DNA of 64,000 nt from Hyphomicrobium_A sp965243865 (GTDB taxonomy: Bacteria > Pseudomonadota > Alphaproteobacteria > Rhizobiales > Hyphomicrobiaceae), in the NCBI RefSeq assembly GCF_965243865.1, contig NZ_OZ251603.1, positions 2,170,001-2,234,000 on the forward strand. The letters are read 5' to 3'. Made by a program: the position numbers and the translations under genes. Below the pieces are notes generated by a model that saw nothing but the letters and a program-made list of their open reading frames with translations, searched no databases and was not told the DNA's origin. This document shows, one piece after another, positions 54,663-62,980 of the stretch; within the stretch, counting starts at the first letter, position 1; each line of letters opens with the position of its first letter.

Positions 54663-56081
54663 GTGTTGTTTAAAGTTGTCGATAAGAGAGTAAATACGCC
54701 GCGCACTGAAATTCAAAGCCCCAATGAGCCTGACTTTCTGCGGACCCGCGTTGATGATTATCACGTGCGCAGAAAGGTCGAACTCTGGCAGGGGAGCCAT
54801 CCGCTGCAGGGTAGAGCTCCGCGCCCCGGCGACATCAAAGTCCGCAGCAACGATTATCTCTGCCTCGCCGGCCACCCCCATGTCGTGGAGAGCGAGATCG
54901 CGGCCCTGCGCGCGGGCGGTCACGGCGATGCCGTCTCCCGCGTCTGGGTCCACCACGAGCGCGACGTCACGCGTGAGTTCGAGCAGCGCGTCGCCCGCCT
55001 GATGCTGGCCGAGGACTGCGTCCTCTGCTCCTCCGGCTACACCGCCAACGTCGGGCTGATCCAGTCATTCGCAATGCGCGATGCGCCGGTCTACCTCGAC
55101 ATGAAGGCGCACATCTCGCTGCACGAGGGCGTCGTCAGTGCCGGCGCCCGCGCCGTCCTCTTCCGGCATAACGATCCACAGTCTCTCGATAAGGCCTTGG
55201 CTCAAAGCGGGCCCGGTCTCGTCTGCGTCGACGCGCTCTACAGCACCGACGGCGACATCGCCCCTCTGGCCGAACTGGTCGATGTCTGCGAGCGCCACGG
55301 CGCGGCGCTGGTCGTTGACGAGACACACTCGTTCGGCGCCCAGGGACCTGACGGCGCTGGTCTCGTCGTCGCACTGGGTCTCGCCGATCGCGTGCATTTC
55401 AGAACTGTCGGGCTGTCCAAGGCTGTTGCCAGCCGCGGTGGACTGGTTGTCGCTTCCCGGCGGAACATTGAATACTTCCGCTACGAGGCGCTGCCCGCAA
55501 TCTTCAGCACCTCCGTCATGCAGCACGAGGTTGCCGGCTTCGACGCCGTCCTCGATGTCTTCCAGACGGAATACTGGCGCCGCGACAAGCTGCACGCCAA
55601 CCACGCCTACCTGAGAGAGGGGCTGGATGCGCTCGGCTACAACGTAGCGGCATCGAAAGCGCAGATCATCGCGCTCGAGCCAGGCGACATCCGCCAGACC
55701 ACACATCTGCGTGACGCGCTGGAGAAGCGCGGCGTGTTCGGCGCCATCTTCTTCCCGCCCGCAACGCCCGAGAAGCGCTGCCTCATCCGCTTTACCGTCA
55801 ACTGCGGTTTGAGTCGCCAAGACCTCGATCGCATCATCGAGGTCTGCGACGAAATCCGCAACGAGGTCGGCATGGCCGAGTGGCGCTCGACCAAGCGCAA
55901 AGCGACCGCCAAGGGCCAATCTGCCCCGGGGGCTGCGCGCAGGCCACGGTCAGACCGCAGTCGTGTCCTCTCCGACTGGCTGCACCGCGGGCAGATCAAT
56001 CGTGAAGCTGGTTCCGAAGTCGACCTCCGACTCGCACGAAATCGTTCCACCGGCACTTTCCACAATCATCCGGCAGAATGA
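54663..56081 (+). CDS. CqsA/LqsA-like alpha-hydroxyketone autoinducer synthase
   Basis: 472-residue PLP enzyme of the alpha-oxoamine synthase fold. The PLP lysine is Lys253 in GLSKAVASRGG, with Asp219 and His222 in VVDETHSFG. KVRSNDYLCLAGHP, SSGYTANVGLIQSF, MKAHISLHEGVVSAGA, LYSTDGDIAPL and LPAIFSTSVMQHEVAG match the CqsA/LqsA group, not serine palmitoyltransferase. These enzymes condense an acyl-CoA with an amino substrate to give hydroxyketone signals such as CAI-1 or LAI-1. GTG start with GAGGGTGGG upstream. Residues after ~402 exceed the family length; the last ~43 are antisense to the kinase gene. Confidence 0.85.
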   Translation: MLFKVVDKRVNTPRTEIQSPNEPDFLRTRVDDYHVRRKVELWQGSHPLQGRAPRPGDIKVRSNDYLCLAGHPHVVESEIAALRAGGHGDAVSRVWVHHERDVTREFEQRVARLMLAEDCVLCSSGYTANVGLIQSFAMRDAPVYLDMKAHISLHEGVVSAGARAVLFRHNDPQSLDKALAQSGPGLVCVDALYSTDGDIAPLAELVDVCERHGAALVVDETHSFGAQGPDGAGLVVALGLADRVHFRTVGLSKAVASRGGLVVASRRNIEYFRYEALPAIFSTSVMQHEVAGFDAVLDVFQTEYWRRDKLHANHAYLREGLDALGYNVAASKAQIIALEPGDIRQTTHLRDALEKRGVFGAIFFPPATPEKRCLIRFTVNCGLSRQDLDRIIEVCDEIRNEVGMAEWRSTKRKATAKGQSAPGAARRPRSDRSRVLSDWLHRGQINREAGSEVDLRLARNRSTGTFHNHPAE

Positions 56082-57305
56082 CAGCCCCAGCCCGGTGCCG
56101 ACACCGGGTCTCTGCGCCGACACAAACGGGATGAACAGGTAGTTGCGCAACTCCGGGGGGACGCCCTCTCCGGTGTCGGTGACAACGATCCGGTTCATCC
56201 CTTCGCCTTGCCGCAGCGAGATCGACAGATAATGCTCGTTTCCGCCGCGCGCCTCGATCGCCCGCAGACCATTCTTCATTAGATTGAAGAGGACATGCGT
56301 CATCAGCAGATCTGATCCGCGAAACCGGAAGTCTTCGTCGATGTCGAGACGCACCAGCTCGCGCTGATTGGGCTTGAAGCTGTAACGCTCGATCGCCTGC
56401 TTCACCACCTGACGCATGCTATGCAGCTCGCTCGCTGGCGATCCGCGGTGATGTTGCGCCACGTTCGACAGCAGCAGATCAATCACTGAGTTGGCCGACG
56501 TGATATGCTGCCGCACACGCCTGTGCGACGCCGCCAACTTGTCTCGGGCCGGCGAGGCCGGCAGCCTCGCGATAAGCCGCTCACATCCATCTGCCTCGAA
56601 GCGAATTCCAGTCAACGGTGTGCGGCACTCGTGCGCCACTTGGCTTGCCAGCGATGCGGCGGCCTTGAGCTTTTCACGTGCGATCAGGTTGTCGCTGTAC
56701 GCCAGACCGAAGATCGCTGTCAGCGCAAACAGCAGTATAGGCAGCGTTGTCCAGTACCCGATCGGAATTGGCGCCCCGCCCGTCATCAGCAGGTAGGCAG
56801 CTATCGCCCCCAACGACCCGACGACGAGAACGACAATGGCGTTCACAAGATCATACAGAAGCACGACATAGATGAGCGCCGCCAACGTCGACATCTGCCA
56901 CGTGGAGTTGCTGTGATTGAGCAGCAGCATCAGCGTGAAGAAAAAGGGCAGACTGAATAGAAAGGTAAAGTACGAAAATGGCACCGCATATCGCTGCCAT
57001 CGCGGCGGCCACCATGGTGATAGCGCCAGCGCAAGACAGAGAACTGTGCCGATGCCACGCAGCAGCATGCTCTCGTACGGCTGCGGCAGCACATACTTCC
57101 AGGTCAGATAGAACACAGGAAAACCGAGCACGCCGATAACCGCAGCCGCCCGAATCTTCCGCTGCGCATGCGCATGGTACTCGATGTAACGGCGCGACAG
57201 CTCTTGCACCAGGCGCGAGATCGCGAACGGTCGCGCTTTGGAAGCACCACGCGGCCGTCCACGCAGAAGCGGTCTTAGTAAACTGTACTCAGCTAATTGG
57301 AACAT
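55950..57305 (-). CDS. CqsS/LqsS-like membrane sensor histidine kinase
   Basis: 451 residues. The N-terminal sensor (~50-205) has about six hydrophobic helices and carries RKIRAAAVIGVLGFPVFYLTW and YVLPQPYESMLLRGIG, as in CqsS/LqsS autoinducer sensors. The kinase core has the H-box His225 (AHECRTPL), N-box Asn341 (NLMKNG), G1 DTGEGVP (377-383) and G2 GTGLGL (403-408). It lacks the fused receiver of CqsS, so it resembles LqsS and needs a separate regulator. Convergent with and overlapping the synthase gene by 132 bp; divergent from the LqsR-like gene. Confidence 0.85.
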   Translation of the reverse strand: MFQLAEYSLLRPLLRGRPRGASKARPFAISRLVQELSRRYIEYHAHAQRKIRAAAVIGVLGFPVFYLTWKYVLPQPYESMLLRGIGTVLCLALALSPWWPPRWQRYAVPFSYFTFLFSLPFFFTLMLLLNHSNSTWQMSTLAALIYVVLLYDLVNAIVVLVVGSLGAIAAYLLMTGGAPIPIGYWTTLPILLFALTAIFGLAYSDNLIAREKLKAAASLASQVAHECRTPLTGIRFEADGCERLIARLPASPARDKLAASHRRVRQHITSANSVIDLLLSNVAQHHRGSPASELHSMRQVVKQAIERYSFKPNQRELVRLDIDEDFRFRGSDLLMTHVLFNLMKNGLRAIEARGGNEHYLSISLRQGEGMNRIVVTDTGEGVPPELRNYLFIPFVSAQRPGVGTGLGLSFCRMIVESAGGTISCESEVDFGTSFTIDLPAVQPVGEDTTAV

Positions 57306-57358
57306 TTAAATTTTTAGCAGTCACCGTACCGGATACGATACGAAAACCTAGTACCAAC

Positions 57359-57392
57359 ATCCTTACGGAACGTGCATCGCATCCCTAAGGAT
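57359..57392 (+). promoter_or_regulatory. Inverted repeat at the LqsR-like ribosome site
   Basis: ATCCTTA (57359-57365) and TAAGGAT (57386-57392) are exact complements 20 nt apart. The right arm contains AAGGA, the likely ribosome site 12 nt before ATG 57404. It could be an operator in the 98-bp divergent promoter or an RNA stem controlling translation. Confidence 0.4.
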
Positions 57393-57403
57393 CCGGCGGT
57401 ACA

Positions 57404-58375
57404 ATGACGCCATTCTACCATCCTACTTCGATCCTCGTGCTTGACGATGATCCGCTTTTTCTCGAAAGCCTGGATTTTCAGTTCAGCGAGGAGGTCTCGT
57501 GTCAGACCTTCACCCGCCCCGACGCGGCGTTGGAGCATCTTCGCGCCCAGGCCGACCAGCATCCCAATTTCGGACGCTACTTCCGCGATGTCTCTGAAAT
57601 GCACCCCGCCAAAGCCAGTCGGTTCGGTGACCTCGTGCTCAAACTGCAGCTTTCGGAGCTTCAGTCCATCATAGATGATAGAGCCCGCGAACAGCGCGTC
57701 TCCGTCGCCGTCGTCGACTACGATATGCCCAAGATGACAGGCGTGGAGTTCTCGCGGTCTATCCGCGACTTGCCGGTGAAAGTCATCCTGCTCACCGGCA
57801 AAGCCGGCCTCGAAACGGCCATCGGCGCCTTTAATGAAGGCGTCATCGACTGCTTCCTCCAGAAGCAGGACTCCGGCGTGACCTATGCCTTGCGTCGCGA
57901 GATCAAGCGCCTGCAGAACCAGTACTTCGCCGAAATCTCCGCGCCAATTCAGAGCGCGCTCGCCCTGCAGAAACCCACTTTCTTCGACGACCCGACCTTC
58001 ATCGAACTATTCCGCGATCTCTCCGAAAAGCACGAGATCGTCGAGCACTACATCTCCGACGCGCCGCAGGGCATCATGATGCGCGACGCCGAGGGCAATG
58101 AGTCCTTTCTCCTCATCTCAGACACTGAAAGCGCTGCCAGCCAGTGCGCGGCCGCGGAAAGCCAAGGCGCCCCCGACGACATGGTGCGCCTCCTTCGCAC
58201 ACGCAGGGCACACGCGTGGTTCCCCACCAATGGCGGCCACTATCATCCAGACTATCACTCGAGCTGGACGCGCTTCATCTGGCCCGCGCAGTCTTTGTCG
58301 GCCTCCAGCCGCTGGTGCTACAGCGTCGTGAACCGGCAAGCTGACGAAATGCCTCTGCGCAGCCAAAGTGCGTGA
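57404..58375 (+). CDS. LqsR-like response regulator with an enlarged receiver
   Basis: 323 residues. Receiver motifs are in order: acidic pocket LVLDDDP (Asp14-16), phospho-acceptor Asp105 in VAVVDYDMPKMTG, Thr131 (LLTGKAG) and Lys154 (FLQKQDSG). The distance from the acidic pocket to the phospho-acceptor is about 90 residues, some 50 more than normal, filled by a helical insert (~45-95). The C-terminal ~140 residues are not a known DNA-binding domain; the segment SDAPQGIMMRDAEGNESFLL is PAS-like. Location and pairing suggest it receives phosphate from the adjacent kinase. Confidence 0.75.
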   Translation: MTPFYHPTSILVLDDDPLFLESLDFQFSEEVSCQTFTRPDAALEHLRAQADQHPNFGRYFRDVSEMHPAKASRFGDLVLKLQLSELQSIIDDRAREQRVSVAVVDYDMPKMTGVEFSRSIRDLPVKVILLTGKAGLETAIGAFNEGVIDCFLQKQDSGVTYALRREIKRLQNQYFAEISAPIQSALALQKPTFFDDPTFIELFRDLSEKHEIVEHYISDAPQGIMMRDAEGNESFLLISDTESAASQCAAAESQGAPDDMVRLLRTRRAHAWFPTNGGHYHPDYHSSWTRFIWPAQSLSASSRWCYSVVNRQADEMPLRSQSA

Positions 58376-58461
58376 GGCCACCCACAAGAATTGTTCCGCG
58401 TATATCCAGTAGTTCTGCCAAAAAAGCTAAGCTTCCGGAGTGATTCGGGAGCAAAGCGACA

Positions 58462-59742
58462 ATGCAACGATGGCCGTGGCAGATCCTGACGTGCAGCACG
58501 GCAATCATCGCGCCATTACTGGCTGCGCAACCGGCGATTGCATTGGAAGGTTACTTCCAGCACGGCTACGGCGCACGCCACAAAGCACTGGCCGGTGCTG
58601 GCGCGGCTGACGGACGCGACGCGACCGTCATCGTCATCAACCCCGCGGGGTTGGTGCATGCCCAGAACGAGATCGACTCCGCATTCAGCCTCTTCAGTCC
58701 GACGCGCGAGATGGAGGGTTCTGGCGCCCCAGGGCTCACGCCAACAGGAAAGTACGAGAGCAACACGCTGCAGTTCTTCGTGCCCAACCTGGCGGCTGCC
58801 TATCGCGTCTCCGGCAACCCGTTTGTCGATGTCGTCGGCATTTCCGTCTGGGGCAACGGAGCCAGCACGAACTATGGGTCGTACACGCGCCCCGCCCCCG
58901 AGTGCGGTCCGAACGGCGGCCTCGGCATGTACTGCAACGGCAGAGCCGGCGTCGATCTCCAGCAGATGTTCCTCACGCTGGCGATCGCCAAGCAGATCAC
59001 TCCCGACTTCTCCGTCGGCATCGCCCCGGTGCTCGCGCGCCAGCAGTTCCGCGCCAAGGGCCTGTCGCTCTTTGCCCCGGTCTCGAACAGCGTGGACGGC
59101 GAATGGGGCTATGGCATCAGCGGCGGTATCGAATGGAGCATCGCACCGAACTTTCGCTTCGGCGGTGCAATTGCTTCCAAGACCTATATGGGATCGTTTG
59201 AGAAGTACGCGCACCTGCTGGCCGATCACGGAGATTGCGACGTGCCTGCCTATGGTCAGGCAGGCATCGCCTATGACGCTCAGCCCAATCTCACTCTGAT
59301 GCTCGACTACCAGTACATCGCCTACGGCGAGGTCGCCTGCGTAGCGAACCCCGCTACCAACATGCTCTTCGCTCCCTTCGGCGCCGACGATGGTCCAGCC
59401 TTTGGATGGCGCAACATCAGCGCCATCAAGTTTGGTGCGGAGTGGCGCTATAGACCAGACCTCACGTTCCGCGCCGGCTACGCCTACAATACGCCGCTGT
59501 TCGGATCGCGCGATGTTCAGCTCGACATTCTCGCCCCCGCGACAACCCAGCACCACATCACGGGTGGCGGCGAATGGCGCATCGATAAGGATTGGTCTTT
59601 GGAGCTCGCAGGCATGTACGCGCCCGAGACGACCGTAAAGGGTTCGGAAATCATACCCAGCGCGGCGCATCAGGTCGAAGTGTCCTCCGAGCAGTACGAA
59701 ATCACGCTGGGCGTGAAGTACTACTACGATGCCGCACCCTGA
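58462..59742 (+). CDS. FadL/TodX-family outer-membrane channel
   Basis: 426-residue beta-barrel precursor: signal peptide ~1-27 (cut before LEGYFQHG), an N-terminal plug with KALAGAGAADGRDATVIVINPAGLVHAQ (the NPAG hatch motif of FadL), then alternating strands to a terminal aromatic strand EITLGVKYYYDAAP. The family takes up long-chain fatty acids and other hydrophobic molecules. Its place next to the autoinducer genes suggests it may pass the hydrophobic signal; that is inference. It begins 86 nt after the regulator gene. Confidence 0.85.
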   Translation: MQRWPWQILTCSTAIIAPLLAAQPAIALEGYFQHGYGARHKALAGAGAADGRDATVIVINPAGLVHAQNEIDSAFSLFSPTREMEGSGAPGLTPTGKYESNTLQFFVPNLAAAYRVSGNPFVDVVGISVWGNGASTNYGSYTRPAPECGPNGGLGMYCNGRAGVDLQQMFLTLAIAKQITPDFSVGIAPVLARQQFRAKGLSLFAPVSNSVDGEWGYGISGGIEWSIAPNFRFGGAIASKTYMGSFEKYAHLLADHGDCDVPAYGQAGIAYDAQPNLTLMLDYQYIAYGEVACVANPATNMLFAPFGADDGPAFGWRNISAIKFGAEWRYRPDLTFRAGYAYNTPLFGSRDVQLDILAPATTQHHITGGGEWRIDKDWSLELAGMYAPETTVKGSEIIPSAAHQVEVSSEQYEITLGVKYYYDAAP

Positions 59743-59875
59743 GGTTGCCGTCGCGAGCCGCCGCGATTGTGAGGCCCGGCCTGCTAAACTATTTAGCGAC
59801 CTTATTGTTATCGGTTAGCATTGTGGAGACCATCAATCCGCTAGAGTTGATGGGACCCTGCGGCAACTCCAGGGA

Positions 59876-61774
59876 ATGCCACGCGTGAGGAACAGTGTGC
59901 TCAAGCTTGCCCAAGAGGCGGGGAAGCAGGAAGGCGCGCGCGAGGAGAAAGCAAAGTCTCCCGCGCCGACCGACGATGTTGCGCGTCTGCAAGCAACATT
60001 TGAGCAGCAGCTCGGTACCCTCCTTCGTCGCAACGAAAAGCTCGAGCAACTGAACGCCTGCTTTGAAGCTGCGCTCAATCACATGGGTCGCGGATTGTCG
60101 ATGTTCGACGGCGAGCAGCGTCTTGTCGTCTGCAACAAGGCCTACGCCGACATTTATGTCCTGCCCGCGAGCATGACACGCGCCGGCACGCCGCTCGCTG
60201 AAATCCTCTGCTATCATATGCAGCGCAAGGGCAAGAAGCTGACCAAGGCAGCCGCTCTCGAGTGGGTGAAGGAGCACGTTGCCCGTCTACAGCATGGCAG
60301 CCCTCGCGAGGAGATTCAGAATCTTCCCGACGGCCGCGTCATCCGCGTGACGTACCGGCCTCTATCGGACGGTGGCTGGGTCGACATGCAGGAGGACATC
60401 ACGGCCCAGCGCCAGTCGGACGAAAAAATCGAATGGCTTGCACGCCACGACACGCTGACCGAGATCCCCAACCGCTTCCACTTCCGCGAACGTCTCGAGC
60501 AGCAGTTCGAGACCTTTGATCCCCGCCAGGGATTTGCCCTTCTCTGGATGGACCTAGATCGGTTCAAAGAGATCAACGACCGCCTTGGCCACCTCGTCGG
60601 CGACGGCCTTCTGAAAAGCGTAGCTGCCCGGTTGAAGAGCAGCCTGCGTGCCGGTGACGTTGTCGGCCGTCTCGGCGGCGACGAGTTTGCCATCCTTCAA
60701 GTCGGCGTTGACCGCGAGGACCTCGCTGACAATCTCGCGCGGCGCCTGCTGCAGAACATTCGCGGCACACACGATGTCTACGGCCACTGCCTGCAGGTCG
60801 ACGCCAGCATCGGCGTTGCGCTGGCACCTCATCACGGCCAGGATCCCGAGCAACTGTTCGCCTGCGCAGACATGGCGCTCTACAGCGCCAAATCGATGGG
60901 GCGCGGCATCCACGCGATCTACACGCCAGGCGCTGTCACCCCGTCCGCCTCGCCAAATCCCTTGCGCGCCGAGTTGCAGGACGCGTTGGACCGCGGCGAG
61001 TTCGCCCTCCACTATCAGCCCATCGTCGATTTGCACGAGGGCCGCGTTTCCAGCTTTGAAGCCCTGATGCGCTGGCGGCACCCCAGCCGCGGCATGATCC
61101 CGCCTTCCGAATTCATCCCTATCGCCGAAGAGACACGGCTCATCGTCCGCATGGGCAGTTGGGCTCTGCGTCAGGCATGCCTTGATGCCAAGGAGTGGCC
61201 GGACGGGATCAAGGTCGCGGTGAACCTGTCCGCCGTGCAGATCGAATCCAGCAATGTCTACGAGACGGTGATCGAAGCGCTCGAAGAGACCGGACTTCCG
61301 CCTCAGCGTCTACAGCTCGAAATCACCGAGACGGTCCTGATGCGGGATCAGGCTCGCACGCAGGAGGTGCTGCGCAAGCTGCACGATCTTGGCGTGCTCA
61401 TTTCGCTCGACGACTTCGGCACCTGCTTTGCGACTTTGAACTATCTGCGCAGCTTCCCGTTCAAGAAGCTCAAGATCGACCGCAGCTTCGTGCGCGACAT
61501 TCCCGAGCACCACGACTGCGTGGCGATCGTCAAATCGGTGGCCGACCTCGCACGCGAGTTGAACATGCGCTCCGTGGCAGAGGGTGTAGAAACCGCTGCA
61601 AGCCTCGCGGCCGTGCGCGCCGCAGGCTATAACGAGGCTCAGGGCTTCTATTTCAGCCCCCCGGTTCGCGTCAGCGGCATCAAACGCGCGATCAAGCAGT
61701 GCGCCCTGCGTCTTGCCGCGCTCGACACGGCAATGCCGGCCCCGAAGCCGCAACCCCGACGAACACCGAAGTAG
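59876..61774 (+). CDS. PAS-GGDEF-EAL cyclic-di-GMP enzyme
   Basis: 632 residues, no membrane helix. N-terminal charged coil (~1-60), PAS_7-like domain (~60-175), GGDEF domain with intact GGDEF (267-271) and inhibitory RxxD site (Arg258-Asp261), and EAL domain with EAL (395-397) and EGVET (569-573). The metal-loop motif reads DDFGTC (512-517) instead of DDFGTG. It could make c-di-GMP, break it, or both. The likely start ATG 59876 has AGGGA too close for comfort, so a nearby GTG is possible. Converges on olsB with a 21-nt gap. Confidence 0.9.
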   Translation: MPRVRNSVLKLAQEAGKQEGAREEKAKSPAPTDDVARLQATFEQQLGTLLRRNEKLEQLNACFEAALNHMGRGLSMFDGEQRLVVCNKAYADIYVLPASMTRAGTPLAEILCYHMQRKGKKLTKAAALEWVKEHVARLQHGSPREEIQNLPDGRVIRVTYRPLSDGGWVDMQEDITAQRQSDEKIEWLARHDTLTEIPNRFHFRERLEQQFETFDPRQGFALLWMDLDRFKEINDRLGHLVGDGLLKSVAARLKSSLRAGDVVGRLGGDEFAILQVGVDREDLADNLARRLLQNIRGTHDVYGHCLQVDASIGVALAPHHGQDPEQLFACADMALYSAKSMGRGIHAIYTPGAVTPSASPNPLRAELQDALDRGEFALHYQPIVDLHEGRVSSFEALMRWRHPSRGMIPPSEFIPIAEETRLIVRMGSWALRQACLDAKEWPDGIKVAVNLSAVQIESSNVYETVIEALEETGLPPQRLQLEITETVLMRDQARTQEVLRKLHDLGVLISLDDFGTCFATLNYLRSFPFKKLKIDRSFVRDIPEHHDCVAIVKSVADLARELNMRSVAEGVETAASLAAVRAAGYNEAQGFYFSPPVRVSGIKRAIKQCALRLAALDTAMPAPKPQPRRTPK

Positions 61775-61795
61775 TCCCGTGCTGAAAGTCGCACG

Positions 61796-62764
61796 CTAAG
61801 CGTCGACGGCCACGCGGCTCTTCACCTCGTTGGGCGCACCGAAGTGCTCGAAGTAGCGCGGATCGATCTTCTCGACAGGCAGAATGATCAGAACGTCGGT
61901 CGTCCCGAACTGCCGGTCGATCACGGCGCCATCGCCGACATAGGCACCCAGTCGCAGATACCCCTTCACCAGCGGTGGCAACGCTTTGAGCGCCGCCTTG
62001 GCGTCCACCTTCTCGCGCGGTAGCCGATCCATGTTGATGTAGAGATTGTCGTGCGCCCGGCAACGCCACTCGGGAGGCGCCAGCGCATTGTGATGCAGGA
62101 AGCTGAGCGCCATCGCATGTTGGTCGGGATCGGTGCCAGCGAGACTGGCGCAACCAACCATCACATCGACCTTGTGCTCGCGCACATAGGTCCACAGGCC
62201 ATGCCAGAGCAGCTCGACCGTACGCTTGTTGCGATACGGCTCGAGCACGCACGAGCGCCCGAGTTCCATGAAGCGGTGATGCGGCTTTGATACGATCAGC
62301 GGCGCGATGTCGTATTCGCTCTGCGTGTAAAAGCCCAATGTCCGCTCGGCGATCTCCTGGCGCAGCACGCGGTACGTCCCGACCACCTTCTGGCGGCGCG
62401 TCCCACCCCACGAATCGTTTATCTGGCCTGCCGCCTCGTCGGTCACCAGCAAATGATCGCAGACGGAATCATAGGGGTCTTCATCCCTCCGGCGCAGCTC
62501 TGCGCGCAATGAGGGCACCGCGGACATTTCCTCGTAGAACACCTGGTAGCGCAGTCGCTGCGCGAGCTTGATATCGCGCCACTTGCGCGTCAGGCGCACT
62601 TCGAGATTGCCGATCTTGCCGTAGACCTTGTCGGGCTTGCGCAAGGGGAATCCCGCGTCACCCGCATCACTCAGGGCGCGCAGTGCCAACAGACCGCCGG
62701 GAACCGCCTGCCACTTCGGGCTACGGGCCAACCGGGTGGCCATCCGCCGGGCCGCCTGCTTCAT
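61796..62764 (-). CDS. L-ornithine N-acyltransferase (OlsB-like)
   Basis: 322-residue GNAT-fold acyltransferase of the OlsB group that puts 3-hydroxyacyl chains from ACP on ornithine, the first step to ornithine lipids. Signature segments are QRLRYQVFYEEMSA, VCDHLLVTDE, VGTYRVLRQE and FMELGRSCVLEPYRNKRTVELLWHGL. Length is in the long range of the family. The partner OlsA may be the PlsC-like protein at 34287-35168 or elsewhere. The 216 bases upstream (62765-62980) hold no gene I can see. Confidence 0.85.
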   Translation of the reverse strand: MKQAARRMATRLARSPKWQAVPGGLLALRALSDAGDAGFPLRKPDKVYGKIGNLEVRLTRKWRDIKLAQRLRYQVFYEEMSAVPSLRAELRRRDEDPYDSVCDHLLVTDEAAGQINDSWGGTRRQKVVGTYRVLRQEIAERTLGFYTQSEYDIAPLIVSKPHHRFMELGRSCVLEPYRNKRTVELLWHGLWTYVREHKVDVMVGCASLAGTDPDQHAMALSFLHHNALAPPEWRCRAHDNLYINMDRLPREKVDAKAALKALPPLVKGYLRLGAYVGDGAVIDRQFGTTDVLIILPVEKIDPRYFEHFGAPNEVKSRVAVDA

Positions 62765-62980
62765 CGCTAGATCTCTCCCCTGCCAGTCCCGCTGGCATCA
62801 TACGATTCCCGAAGCCTGGCTTGAAGCGCCTTGCGAAGTCGGTCGAGCAGCGTTGCTGGCATCCCCCGCCAGCCGCGCCGCATAGCATGTCTCCATGACA
62901 GACTTTTTACTTGTTGCCCATGGGGGTAGCGCACTTTCGCTGATCATGTGTGCGAAATTGCGGGGGGCGTGCGGCGCAAT

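Noticed and set aside
54663..56081. Serine palmitoyltransferase, ALA synthase or KBL as identity of the PLP enzyme
   Set aside because: The fold is shared, but segments such as LYSTDGDIAPL with MKAHISLHEG, and the adjacent CqsS/LqsS-like kinase, favour the CqsA/LqsA branch.
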